A stretch of DNA of 49,283 bases from Nitrospira sp. Lineage in GTDB: Bacteria > Nitrospirota > Nitrospiria > Nitrospirales > Nitrospiraceae. The stretch is taken from NCBI GenBank assembly GCA_005116955.1, contig SWDI01000001.1, forward strand, positions 103,081 to 152,363. The letters are read 5' to 3'. Under the pieces are notes generated by a model that saw only the letters and a program-made list of their open reading frames with translations, did no database searches and was not told where the DNA came from. A program made the translations under genes and the position numbers. Of the stretch, positions 10,513 through 19,200 are shown in pieces; position 1 is the stretch's first letter; every line of letters starts with the position of its first letter.

Positions 10513-11919
10513 TTACTGGGCGAGGGCCGGGAGACGCAGGGTAAAGACAGAGCCTTTGTTGACCTCGCTTGTAACGGAAATGCTCCCGCCGTGAGCATCC
10601 ATGATTTCTTTCACGATGGGCAGTCCAAGCCCGGTGCCAGCGGAATCTTTCGCACGAGCCCAATCGGTGCGGTAGAATCGCTCGAACAGATGGGGAATAT
10701 TCTCGGGTTCGATTCCGTGGCCTGTGTCCTCAACCGCCACTGCCACATCGTGACCAACGGCTTGCAGGCGGATGGTCACGGCTCCACCGGATGGAGTGTA
10801 CCGCAGCGCATTGTCGAGTAAATTTATCAATGCTTGTTTGAGCCACTGAGCATCGCCGAGTACGACGGAAACCGGTTGGGATTCAAATCGCAATGTGATC
10901 TGACAGTCATCCGCCAAGAGCATCAGCTCATCCACGAGCTCTTGAATCAGAGGTTCCACGGCGAGCGGGACGAGATTGACTGGAGGTTTACTACTGGTGA
11001 ATTTCGCGAGCGTCAAGAGTGGACGGGTCAAGGCGATGAGCCGATCCACTTGCTGGAGATTGTTGAGTAACACTTCATGATATTCTTCTGGGGTCCTCGC
11101 TTTCATAAGCGCCACTTCCAGGTTTCCCTGCAGGATGGTCAGAGGGGTCTTCATCTCATGGGCGGCGATCTCGCAGAAGTTCCGTTGGACCTCGCTACTG
11201 CGTTGGAACTGATCCAAGACGGAGTTGACCGCCTGGGTGAGTCGCCGAAATTCTCGATAGGGTGAATCCATCGCCAGACGCTTCCCCAGATCGGTTTCCG
11301 ACATCGTTTCGGCGCCCGTGCACAACGCGTCGATTGGGGCCAACACCTTCTTTGCCAACCAGAGGCTGCCGACCCAGGCGACAAGCAGCGTCGCTCCGGA
11401 CCCGAGGGCGAGCAGAAACACAAGGCCATTCAGAGTTTCCCGGTAATGAAGCAGCGAGGTTTGTGCCTGCAGAACATACCGCAGTTGGCCGTCTTGTACG
11501 GTAGACAGAAACACGTGTCGAGCCGGGATACTAGCCGAGTCAACCGTTTCGAACACCGTGTGGTCACGCTCGACTCGTTGAAGCACGTCAGCTGGAATTG
11601 AAGGTGGCGTTGCTGTGTCGGAACTTGTCCAGATGAGCCGGCCGTCAGGAGAAAACACTTGAAGAGAATGCGGCACTTCCGGAAGCTCATAGGAACGCCG
11701 CACGTCGGCGGCAAGTGCGCCGCCCTGAGCCCTTCGCGTGAGCATTTCGGGGTGCCGCTCCACGATCTTGGCAAGCGTCTCCGCCAACGCGAAGAGTTGT
11801 CCATCCACAAAACGATGCAGCAGAACCTCGCTCACCGCGTACACGAGCGCGGAAAACAAGATGAGCCCTGCCATCAAGACGAAGGCGGACCAACTGATCA
11901 AACTGCGTAGAGATTTCAT
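10513..11919 (-). CDS. Membrane sensor histidine kinase
   Basis: The 468-residue protein is an inner-membrane sensor kinase partner of the OmpR-type regulator upstream (4-bp ATGA overlap, so translationally coupled). It has two membrane spans (about 9-31 and 163-188) enclosing a periplasmic sensor of about 130 residues, a HAMP domain (to about 240), an H-box with phospho-acceptor His254 (AAHEMKTPL), an N-box (NLLDNALRYTP), G1 (EDTGHGI) and G2 (GTGLGLPIV). The architecture resembles heavy-metal and envelope-stress sensors, but the ligand cannot be told from sequence. The two small membrane peptides lie directly downstream. Confidence 0.93.
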   Translation of the reverse strand: MKSLRSLISWSAFVLMAGLILFSALVYAVSEVLLHRFVDGQLFALAETLAKIVERHPEMLTRRAQGGALAADVRRSYELPEVPHSLQVFSPDGRLIWTSSDTATPPSIPADVLQRVERDHTVFETVDSASIPARHVFLSTVQDGQLRYVLQAQTSLLHYRETLNGLVFLLALGSGATLLVAWVGSLWLAKKVLAPIDALCTGAETMSETDLGKRLAMDSPYREFRRLTQAVNSVLDQFQRSSEVQRNFCEIAAHEMKTPLTILQGNLEVALMKARTPEEYHEVLLNNLQQVDRLIALTRPLLTLAKFTSSKPPVNLVPLAVEPLIQELVDELMLLADDCQITLRFESQPVSVVLGDAQWLKQALINLLDNALRYTPSGGAVTIRLQAVGHDVAVAVEDTGHGIEPENIPHLFERFYRTDWARAKDSAGTGLGLPIVKEIMDAHGGSISVTSEVNKGSVFTLRLPALAQ

Positions 11920-12599
11920 GCCGATGAGTCTGGCTCCTCGAGCATGTACCCTGCACCGCGGACTGTTGCGATCAAAGGCGGAGAAAAATCCCGGTCGATC
12001 TTCGCGCGCAAGGCTCGAATATGGGCGTCGACGATGTTCGTCATGGGGTCATAGCTGATATCCCAGACATGTTCAATGATCGCGGTTCGCGTAAGCACAC
12101 GGTTCTTGTTTCGCAAGAGAAACTCGAGCAAGGCGTACTCTTTATTTGTCAGAGCGATTTCTTGTCCTGCCCGCCAGACACGATGAGAAGCCGGATCCAG
12201 CTTCAGATCTGCCGCTTGGAGATGAACCAGTGGTTGCTGACTTCCTCGGCGCAAGAGGGCCCGGATTTGAGCCAGCAGTTCCACAAAAGCGAACGGTTTC
12301 GGCAGAAATTGGTCTGCGCCGGTATCAAACCCCGACACCTTGTCCTCCACCGTGTTGCGCGCGGTCAGAAGCAACACCGGAGTCATGAATCCCTTGTCTC
12401 GAACACGGCGGCAGAGGGTGAGGCCATCAAGCTTGGGGAGCATAATGTCCAAGATCAACAGATCGTAAGCGTTGCCCAACGCCAATGCCAAGCCTTCTTC
12501 ACCGTCGGCGGCCACGTCCACCACATAGTGCTCCTCTTTTAATCCTTTTCTGATGAATTGAGCCAGATCGGCGTCGTCTTCAACGAGCAGAATTCTCAT
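11916..12599 (-). CDS. OmpR/PhoB-family response regulator
   Basis: The 227-residue protein has a receiver domain (phospho-acceptor Asp51 in LLILDIMLP, acidic pair ED-D near 8-10, KPF lysine near 103) and a C-terminal winged-helix DNA-binding domain (from about 130, with LLEFLLRNKNRVLTR and VDAHIRALRAKID). It is the cognate partner of the kinase that overlaps its stop codon. It probably binds the paired palindromic blocks at 9811-9843 and 10342-10374. The gene begins 52 bp after the secreted-protein gene and probably shares its transcript. Confidence 0.94.
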   Translation of the reverse strand: MRILLVEDDADLAQFIRKGLKEEHYVVDVAADGEEGLALALGNAYDLLILDIMLPKLDGLTLCRRVRDKGFMTPVLLLTARNTVEDKVSGFDTGADQFLPKPFAFVELLAQIRALLRRGSQQPLVHLQAADLKLDPASHRVWRAGQEIALTNKEYALLEFLLRNKNRVLTRTAIIEHVWDISYDPMTNIVDAHIRALRAKIDRDFSPPLIATVRGAGYMLEEPDSSA

Positions 12600-12651
12600 G
12601 GCCTATCCTCATGACTGGACCACACGGACCGGCAGCGGAGGAAGCGGTGGG

Positions 12652-13269
12652 TCAACAGAGAACGCTTTTGCAGTCCGTGACCACCAGGTTGGTTGCTTTT
12701 TCGTCAACATCAAGGTCGATGGTCAGCCAGGCGATTCCGACCGCTCGTTCATCCTGGTGGGCTCCACCGCTTCCCTCAAGAAGGCTGACGACATAATAGC
12801 GGCCGGCAGGAACTTTCGTGAACCAAAAATGACCGGTTGGATTGGCTCTCGTCGTGCGAAGATAGGGAATCAGTTTCTTATCGGTCAGCAGTTGGGCCAT
12901 CACCTCACGAAGGCATTCCACAGGCGACCCATAAGGTACAGGGCTTTCTGGGGATGATGCTCCGTTCTTTGATGGGCACGAGTTCTCTCGCACATGTTTG
13001 TCGAACCAATAGCGAGTAGAGGAAGCCATTGGAATCAGGTAGATCGAGGCCCCTGCCTGAGTCACGGCTTTTCCAGAGGATGCACGCAAGAATACCTGTC
13101 CGGCGGCACTTCCCCGGCCTTTTGCCCTGTAGGCGAAAAGCTCTTTCTCGTTGAAGGTCGGTGGGTTCGATGAGCCCGACACCACTGCCTGTGCTGGTGC
13201 CACGTGGACGCTGCAGATCAGCAATAGACAGATGAACCAACATGTGAGTCGTCTGTCACGCCAGGTCAT
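12652..13269 (-). CDS. Secreted protein with carboxypeptidase-regulatory-like fold
   Basis: The 205-residue product starts with a Sec signal peptide (basic MTWRDRRLTC, hydrophobic core, cleavage after APAQA near residue 28). The C-terminal part contains TGHFWFTKVPAGRYYVVSL, the usual signature of a CarboxypepD_reg/CNA-B-type beta-sandwich. Three cysteines in the middle (one pair about 20 residues apart) could form a disulfide. Its ATG overlaps the stop of the FTR-like gene by 4 bp and the response regulator follows, so it may be an exported component of the same stress response. No enzymatic motif is seen. Confidence 0.8.
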   Translation of the reverse strand: MTWRDRRLTCWFICLLLICSVHVAPAQAVVSGSSNPPTFNEKELFAYRAKGRGSAAGQVFLRASSGKAVTQAGASIYLIPMASSTRYWFDKHVRENSCPSKNGASSPESPVPYGSPVECLREVMAQLLTDKKLIPYLRTTRANPTGHFWFTKVPAGRYYVVSLLEGSGGAHQDERAVGIAWLTIDLDVDEKATNLVVTDCKSVLC

Positions 13270-13706
13270 GTCGAGAGAGCTGAGGCTGTGGCGGATTCGT
13301 CTGGTTCGGTTGGAGTCTGGACGGCTTTGTGCTTGAGGGCGCGACCCTTGTCAGGGGTCGGATCAATGACCAGACCATACACTTCTCGGCCTTCATGGCC
13401 TTCCGGTAGATATTCTGTAATGGGCATCCCGTCTTCGCGAACGAACAGGAGGCAGTGACAGTACTTATAGATTTGCATCTCATCGCACGCGCAGATCCAC
13501 CGTCTGAGCTTGGCTTCAGCTTCTTTGTCCTTATAAAAGTTACAGGGGCAGAGCGGTTTCCCGAGTTCGTCGATATGAGACGCTAATCCCTTCACCACCG
13601 CCTCCGTCACGGCAGGGTTGGGATGCATCATGGTTCCGCTTTTCTCGGCAAACCCTTGTATGAACTTTCGTATCTTCTCGAGACTTTCCTGTGTCGGCTC
13701 AGCCAT
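13266..13706 (-). CDS. Ferredoxin:thioredoxin reductase catalytic-chain-like protein
   Basis: The 146-residue protein carries the three Cys pairs of the FTR catalytic chain: C53-P-C55, C72-A-C74 and C83-H-C85. Their spacing equals that of the cyanobacterial enzyme (55/57, 74/76, 85/87). In the known family four Cys hold a 4Fe-4S cluster and two (here probably C55 and C85) form the redox disulfide that reduces thioredoxin-like partners with electrons from ferredoxin. The second pair is CAC rather than CPC. The C-terminal 30 residues are polar and low-complexity. No variable chain is encoded next to it. It heads a minus-strand operon with a secreted protein and a two-component system. Confidence 0.85.
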   Translation of the reverse strand: MAEPTQESLEKIRKFIQGFAEKSGTMMHPNPAVTEAVVKGLASHIDELGKPLCPCNFYKDKEAEAKLRRWICACDEMQIYKYCHCLLFVREDGMPITEYLPEGHEGREVYGLVIDPTPDKGRALKHKAVQTPTEPDESATASALST

Positions 13707-13805
13707 GGACCTTCTCCTCTCGAGCGACGATGGGAAGAACCGCTAGTTTACAAGGGTAATTCACTGCTTTACAATCCGTCCCTTCAGCTGATTTCATACC
13801 AAGTC

Positions 13806-16805
13806 ATGACAGATATGTCGAGTCAACAGATCTTGCTGCAGCGGTTGGTCCGCGAATTGAGTCTGGCGGTTGCAGAGCCGCTGGTGACCCGTTTGCCACA
13901 GGCCACTGGTAAACCGGATGCCGCGGCACAGGCGCTCACCTTGCTCGATGAACTCCAAGAGTTGTCTGAGAAATCTGCCACTGCGGCACTAGCCGCATTG
14001 CCTGAGCTTGACCAGCGGGCTGGTCTCGCGCACACGCTACTCTGGCTCGATCTGGGTGTTGTCCTGACACAATCCTCAGGCGCATCTGCCCTCAAATATT
14101 TCAAGGATAGTCCCATGGTTCTCGGGCTGATTGAACCAGTCGATGCACGCACCGAGGTTCTGACAATCGGTCTGGAAATCGCTGAGCAGGATGCCAATGT
14201 CGCGCTTGAATACATTCGATGTGCCCCGCAGATTCTAAGCACCGTCGCCCCGAACCAATTGCGCTCATGGCTCGATATCGGTATTGAACTGACCGAGATC
14301 AATGTCGTCGTTGGGCTTGAGTTCATCCGACAGATCTCCAAGCTGGCCCCTGTGCTGCCTTTGGAAAGCGTGAGGGATTGGGCAACGTTGGGCATGAAAC
14401 TGATTATACCGAATAGCCTCGGGAAGCCAGACTACGTGGCGACCATGGAGTATCTCAGAACCAGCCCGGCCATTCTTCGAAATATCGAACACCCAGCCAT
14501 TCGGGAAAAGGTCGTGTCCCTGTGCCTCGTGTTAGCTGAACATTCTCCCGAGTCGAGCATGACGTGGCTCGCAGAGTCACCCGATCTCTTAGAGACGTTG
14601 CCGTCACTGGAATGGCGCATCCGGCTCTTGCAGTACGGCGCGTTGCTTGCTGAAAGGCATGCTGACGTGACACTCGAGTACCTGCGTCGTGCCCCCGAAC
14701 TTGTCCAACTCATCGGACATGGGCCCGACGCGTTCACGAGATTTGAGAATTGGTTTAAGGCTGGGATGGAAGTCACGGCCTACAGCCCAGACGGCGCACG
14801 TGCCTATTTTTCGATGGAGTCCAGAAAGGCACTGGTTTCGGTCGAACTCGCCTTGAGGGGGGTGCCGTTTCGGCAGGTCGCGCGACGAGTGAAACTGTTC
14901 GTCCAGGGACTCTGTGGAACCGATGTCGCCGTGACGGCGATTCCTGATTCTGTGACGTCCTCAGCCCGTGCGACGGTCAGCGGAGACGGGAGTACCATTT
15001 CGTTGCCGGCGCTACTCCGTCGGTATCCGACGGCTGCGGAAAACGAGCGTCTCTATCTCGTGATGGCGGCTCATGAAGCTGGGCACTTGGAATTCGGCAC
15101 GTATCGACTCAGGCTCGAATCCCTGGCTGATTTGGTTGAAACCGTGCCACAGCGTTATGGTCGAACCAATGCAGTGCGACCCGATACGCTGGCTGCTCTG
15201 TTTCAGCTCTATCCGAACCCCGCCCTGGTGCGAGATCTCTGGATCGTGCTGGAAGATATGCGGATCGAATTCTTGCTGCAAACCGAGTACCCAGGACTTC
15301 GGTGTGATCTCGCTCGATTGGCAGAGGAATCCATTACCCCACGTGATCCGGCTCAGGGGTTGACGGTACAGGAGCTGGTTGTTGACGGTCTCTTGAGACT
15401 CTCCACCGGTGAATCGGCGGATTCTGCGGTTCCCAAGTCCGTCAAAGAAGAAGTGACGCTCCTTTGGAGCATGTGCGACTCCATTCTCAAAACCACATCG
15501 ACAGCTGAGGAAGTAGTTCGTGTCGTCGATGCGGTCTACCTTCGTATGGAAGAGCTGCTGGCGGCTCGCGGTGAGATGATACTGGCAGAGAAACGCGAGG
15601 AGGAGCCGAAAGATGCGGAAGCGGGACAGGCAAAACCGGAGCAGCCAGGCGACCAATACCGCGCAGTGACTGATGTGGCCTATCGTGGCGAGATGAATCC
15701 GGAGTTCATCACGTGGAGTCAGGAACAGTTGGACGAGCAACACAAGCCTCCAACAGAATCGGACCGTTCGCTGGAAGAAAAGATGCGGAACGGGGACCAC
15801 GAATCCGGAAGCCAAGACATGTTACGCGAAGGGCGATCGTTGCCGTCGGTTGTTGAAGAATGCGTGACCCTTGAGGTCGATGCCCAACAGATGCAGGAAG
15901 CAATGGCTCATGGCGAACGAGCCATTCTCTACCCTGAATGGGACTATCGGATTGAGGATTACCGGATGAATTGGTGTCGTGTGGTGGAACGGCCAGCGGA
16001 CTCCGGGTCCGACGACTTCGTCACGGAGACGTTGGTTTCCCGGCAGAGTACCGTCAAGTCGCTGCGCCGATTTTTTGAAGGCTTGCGTCCTCCAGCCTTC
16101 CGCCGCATGGCGGGGCAACCTGATGGGGAAGAGGTGGATCTCGATGCCGTGGTCCGACGAGCAGGGGAACAGCGGGCAGGCATGGAAGGCGACGATCGGC
16201 TCTACATCCGACGGGAAAAGCGAGAGCGCGACGTAGCAGTAGTGTTCCTCATTGATATCAGTGGATCAACCAGCCGAGACCTCGGAACCGGTCGGCGGGT
16301 GATCGACATTGAGAAGGAAGGTCTGGTACTCCTGTGTGAAGCGCTGGATGCCGTTGGTGATCAGTATGGACTTTATGCCTACTCGGGCCAAGGACGAGGG
16401 AGGGTCGAGTTTCTCACGATCAAAGACTTCGACGACCGACTCGGGGCGGCAACGGCTCATCGGCTTGGTGGCTTGGCTCCTCGTCATCAGAATCGAGACG
16501 GGGCGGCGATCCGGCACGCCACGGCGAAGCTGGTGGCGCGGGAAGCGAAGAACCGCGTCCTCGTGCTGTTGAGCGACGGAAGACCATTGGATGATCAGTA
16601 CAAGGATGAATACTCGTTGGAAGATACGAAAGCGGCACTCCGGGAGGCACGACAACGGGGAGTCGAGACCTTTTGCGTCACGATCGACCGGGAAGCGGAG
16701 ACCTATCTGCATCGCATGTATGCAGAGGCGCGGTACTGCGTCATTCATAGTGTCGAAGCCCTTCCAACCAAGCTGCCGCTCATTTACAGGAAATTGACAG
16801 CCTAA
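13806..16805 (+). CDS. NorD/CbbO-like VWA-domain protein
   Basis: The 999-residue protein (ATG at 13806; the frame is open further upstream without a convincing start) ends in a von Willebrand A domain with a complete MIDAS motif DISGS at residue 817 and a later LLSDGRPLD. Such NorD/CbbO proteins work with MoxR-type AAA+ ATPases to activate metalloenzymes such as nitric oxide reductase or Rubisco. The N-terminal 370 residues hold about five degenerate repeats built on LEYIR-x-APxIL. The middle contains HEAGH at 423-427 and EDMRIE at 483-488, an arrangement resembling a gluzincin zinc site. An acidic, Glu-rich linker (about 600-680) follows. No MoxR gene is adjacent. Confidence 0.85.
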   Translation: MTDMSSQQILLQRLVRELSLAVAEPLVTRLPQATGKPDAAAQALTLLDELQELSEKSATAALAALPELDQRAGLAHTLLWLDLGVVLTQSSGASALKYFKDSPMVLGLIEPVDARTEVLTIGLEIAEQDANVALEYIRCAPQILSTVAPNQLRSWLDIGIELTEINVVVGLEFIRQISKLAPVLPLESVRDWATLGMKLIIPNSLGKPDYVATMEYLRTSPAILRNIEHPAIREKVVSLCLVLAEHSPESSMTWLAESPDLLETLPSLEWRIRLLQYGALLAERHADVTLEYLRRAPELVQLIGHGPDAFTRFENWFKAGMEVTAYSPDGARAYFSMESRKALVSVELALRGVPFRQVARRVKLFVQGLCGTDVAVTAIPDSVTSSARATVSGDGSTISLPALLRRYPTAAENERLYLVMAAHEAGHLEFGTYRLRLESLADLVETVPQRYGRTNAVRPDTLAALFQLYPNPALVRDLWIVLEDMRIEFLLQTEYPGLRCDLARLAEESITPRDPAQGLTVQELVVDGLLRLSTGESADSAVPKSVKEEVTLLWSMCDSILKTTSTAEEVVRVVDAVYLRMEELLAARGEMILAEKREEEPKDAEAGQAKPEQPGDQYRAVTDVAYRGEMNPEFITWSQEQLDEQHKPPTESDRSLEEKMRNGDHESGSQDMLREGRSLPSVVEECVTLEVDAQQMQEAMAHGERAILYPEWDYRIEDYRMNWCRVVERPADSGSDDFVTETLVSRQSTVKSLRRFFEGLRPPAFRRMAGQPDGEEVDLDAVVRRAGEQRAGMEGDDRLYIRREKRERDVAVVFLIDISGSTSRDLGTGRRVIDIEKEGLVLLCEALDAVGDQYGLYAYSGQGRGRVEFLTIKDFDDRLGAATAHRLGGLAPRHQNRDGAAIRHATAKLVAREAKNRVLVLLSDGRPLDDQYKDEYSLEDTKAALREARQRGVETFCVTIDREAETYLHRMYAEARYCVIHSVEALPTKLPLIYRKLTA

Positions 16806-16818
16806 CTCCATCAAGCGT

Positions 16819-17223
16819 ATGACCAACTCGACAGAAAAGCCGACAGTTCCCCCCTGGGTGTATAAGCTCTTCACGGGGCATCAGTATCCCTATGTCCGTC
16901 GCTTAGCCAAGTTTGGACAGGTGGTGAAGCCCGGCGAAGATCGTGCGGAGCCGACGAAGGAGATGATCGAAGCCAAGTTCTGGGACGTCTATCCTCGTTG
17001 CCGGGTGAAGGTGTTGCAGGAAGTCAAGGAAGGGATGATCGTGGTCTTTCATGACTTGGCTGAGTATCCTCCGGGTGGCTTTCAGGCACTGGTCGACAAT
17101 CCGGAAGAGTTTCTGGCAACAACATTCGGCAAGAAGAAGATCAAGGTCAATTTCTATGACGAAGATAATTTCGTCTGCACGATCAACTTTAAGGTTGCGG
17201 GCTGGACGGAGCATGGACATTAG
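16819..17223 (+). CDS. Conserved hypothetical protein (134 aa)
   Basis: A soluble protein of 134 residues starting 13 bp after the NorD-like gene and so probably co-transcribed and co-functional with it. It begins with a short polar leader, then VPPWVYKLFTGHQYPYVRRLAKFGQ, and has a mixed alpha/beta pattern with a C-terminal NFYDEDNFVCTINFKVAGW strand pair. There are two isolated Cys residues and no membrane segment or catalytic motif that I recognise. Coding character is good and the length is plausible, but function is unknown. Confidence 0.85.
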   Translation: MTNSTEKPTVPPWVYKLFTGHQYPYVRRLAKFGQVVKPGEDRAEPTKEMIEAKFWDVYPRCRVKVLQEVKEGMIVVFHDLAEYPPGGFQALVDNPEEFLATTFGKKKIKVNFYDEDNFVCTINFKVAGWTEHGH

Positions 17224-17224
17224 G

Positions 17225-17299
17225 CTAGGACTGAGGACGAAGTGCTGAGGGCTGAGATGCCGAACTCAAACGGCTTAGTCCTCGGCCCTCAGTCCTCGA
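17225..17299 (+). repeat. Intergenic inverted repeat (CTGAGGGC/GCCCTCAG)
   Basis: This spacer before the malate dehydrogenase gene can fold into a long stem: GAGGA (17233-17237) with TCCTC (17293-17297), CTGAGGGC (17245-17252) with GCCCTCAG (17285-17292), and GCCG (17259-17262) with CGGC (17271-17274). A similar element lies at 47335-47379 and a related word at about 46834-46858. These look like members of an extragenic palindromic repeat family. The stem also sits where it could end the upstream transcript. Confidence 0.55.
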
Positions 17300-17318
17300 T
17301 ACTTGATGTGAGGTGATG

Positions 17319-18257
17319 ATGGAACGGACGAAAGTGACGGTAGTTGGTGCGGGGAACGTCGGGGGGACGACGGCGCAGCGATTGGCTGAGAAGAATCTCT
17401 ACGACGTGGTCTTGGTCGATATTGCCCAAGGGGTTCCACAGGGCAAGGCGCTCGATATTTCACAAGCGGGGCCAGTCTGTGGGTACAGCACGCAGGTGCT
17501 CGGCACCAATGCGTATACGGAAACCGCGGGATCATCGATCGCCGTGATCACGTCCGGCATGCCGAGAAAGCCGGGCATGAGTCGCGACGAGTTGTTGGCA
17601 ACGAATGCGAAAATCGTCAAATCTGTCGTCTCGGAATTAGTCTCCCGCTCTCCGGATATTATCCTGATCCTTGTGACCAACCCCTTGGACGCCATGGTCC
17701 ATGTGGCGCGTTCCGTCAGTGGTTTGCCGAAATCGAGAATCATCGGCATGGCGGGTGTGTTGGACTCGGCAAGAATGCGGACCTTCATTGCTGCTGAACT
17801 CAACGTACCGGCTACGGAGGTGCAGGCCATGGTGTTGGGCGGACACGGCGATACGATGGTGCCGCTGCCGCGCTATACCACTGTGAGGGGCAGGCCGGTG
17901 TCGGAACTGATGTCGAAAGAGAAACTCGACGCCATCGTCAAACGGACACGGGATGGTGGAGCCGAAATCGTCGGTCTCTTGAAAACGGGAAGTGCCTTCT
18001 ATGCTCCATCCGCTTCGGCGGTGGCGATGGTTGAATCGATCCAGAAAGACGAGAAGCAGGTCATGCCTTGCGCGGTCTTGTGTGATGGGGAGTACGGACT
18101 GAAGGACGTCGTCGTCGGTGTGCCAGTGAAGATCGGCCGGGGCGGGGCCGAGCAGATTCTGGAGTATGAACTGACGAGTGATGAGCGGGCGGCGTTGGAA
18201 ACGTCGGCCAACGCGGTGCGGGAACTCTGTCGCACCGTGGATCGGCTGATGGCCTAA
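17319..18257 (+). CDS. mdh: Malate dehydrogenase (NAD-dependent)
   Basis: The enzyme interconverts malate and oxaloacetate in the (oxidative or reductive) TCA cycle. The roughly 312-residue protein has the Rossmann motif VVGAGNVGG near residue 8, the arginine-bearing loop [13 protein letters not shown] that binds the substrate carboxylate, catalytic Asp in [10 protein letters not shown] and catalytic His in [10 protein letters not shown]. It belongs to the LDH-like MDH group. Three in-frame starts lie at 17313 (GTG), 17316 and 17319 (ATG); GAGG at 17310-17313 favours the ATGs. It follows a palindromic repeat and probably has its own promoter. Confidence 0.95.
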   Translation: MERTKVTVVGAGNVGGTTAQRLAEKNLYDVVLVDIAQGVPQGKALDISQAGPVCGYSTQVLGTNAYTETAGSSIAVITSGMPRKPGMSRDELLATNAKIVKSVVSELVSRSPDIILILVTNPLDAMVHVARSVSGLPKSRIIGMAGVLDSARMRTFIAAELNVPATEVQAMVLGGHGDTMVPLPRYTTVRGRPVSELMSKEKLDAIVKRTRDGGAEIVGLLKTGSAFYAPSASAVAMVESIQKDEKQVMPCAVLCDGEYGLKDVVVGVPVKIGRGGAEQILEYELTSDERAALETSANAVRELCRTVDRLMA

Positions 18258-18329
18258 GGAACCTCCTTTACCATCATCTCACGTGCCTCTGGGCGGCCGG
18301 CGTCGTGCCGACGAAGGTCATTCGTGCGC

Positions 18330-18359
18330 TTGACATTCGAAGAAACACTGCAGTACAGA
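18330..18359 (+). promoter_or_regulatory. Possible sigma-70 promoter
   Basis: TTGACA at 18330-18335 matches the -35 consensus. An 18-bp spacer leads to TACAGA (18354-18359), a fair -10. The PuuD-like gene starts 39 bp further on with the good ribosome binding site AGAGGAGAG. Confidence 0.4.
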
Positions 18360-18397
18360 CAATAGGTTAGACAGTTAACCGTTCAGAGGAGAGAGCA

Positions 18398-18985
18398 ATG
18401 AAATTTCTTGAAAGTCCGATGCAGACGATGGGAGTGGGATTTGTTCTCACCATCGTATTGGTAGGGATATATTTGGGTTTAACCGGCATTAGTGCGGGTG
18501 AAGGCGACTGGGGCCAGATGATCCTTCGCTGGGTGCACTTCCTGGCTGGGATTACCTGGATCGGGCTCTTGTATTTCTTCAACTTGATCAATGCCTCGTT
18601 CTTGAAAGGCCTAGATGGGCCGACTAAGAATGTCGTGATTCCGAAGCTGATGCCGGCTGCCCTCAATTGGTTCCGGCATGGAGCCACTGTCACCGTGGTG
18701 GCAGGGGTGTTGCTGTATGGTCACATGTACCATAAGGGCGGGACCGGTGCCGTGGCCCTGGCAATCGGTGGGTTGCTCGGTATCATCATGATGGGAAACG
18801 TCCACGGCATTATCTGGCCAAACCAGAAAAAGATCATTGCCGCCGTCACCGCGGCCGCGCAGGGGACTCCCGCGCCACCTGAGATGGCGCAATGGGGACG
18901 GACCGCCTTGCTAGCTTCTCGCGTGAATTTCATGCTCTCGATTCCCATGTTGTTTTTCATGGGAGCCGGCAGCCATTTCAGATAG
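18398..18985 (+). CDS. PuuD-like (urate oxidase N-terminal) membrane protein
   Basis: The 195-residue inner-membrane protein has about five hydrophobic segments (roughly 10-32, 38-62, 85-105, 110-135 and 170-192). The patterns RWVHFLAGITWIGLLYFFNLINA and GIIMMGNVHGIIWPNQKKII match the membrane domain of PuuD-type urate hydroxylases (Urate_ox_N family), in which conserved His residues may bind haem. PuuD itself carries a C-terminal cytochrome c domain, absent here, and no purine-catabolism gene is nearby. A role in membrane electron transfer rather than urate oxidation is inference. Confidence 0.8.
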   Translation: MKFLESPMQTMGVGFVLTIVLVGIYLGLTGISAGEGDWGQMILRWVHFLAGITWIGLLYFFNLINASFLKGLDGPTKNVVIPKLMPAALNWFRHGATVTVVAGVLLYGHMYHKGGTGAVALAIGGLLGIIMMGNVHGIIWPNQKKIIAAVTAAAQGTPAPPEMAQWGRTALLASRVNFMLSIPMLFFMGAGSHFR

Positions 18986-19134
18986 CACTCGTACTTTTCT
19001 TTGGCCGGTGGGGATTTCCCTACCGGTCAGGTTTTGCATCACGGCCTTATTTCTCCTGCCCCTCTATACCCAGCCTCTGAGTAGGTCTCCTAGTCCTAAC
19101 TGATTGAGATTCAGGCCCATTTCGGTTCGTCGCC

Positions 19135-19164
19135 TTGACGGATGAAGAGGTGGAGCCGTATAGT
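19135..19164 (+). promoter_or_regulatory. Predicted sigma-70 promoter of the nuoF-like gene
   Basis: TTGACG (19135-19140) and TATAGT (19159-19164) with an 18-bp spacer. The implied transcript would start near 19171, giving a 30-base leader to the ATG at 19201. Confidence 0.5.
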
Positions 19165-19200
19165 ACAGCCTCAACCTTTAAGAGTCACTGACGCATAGTT

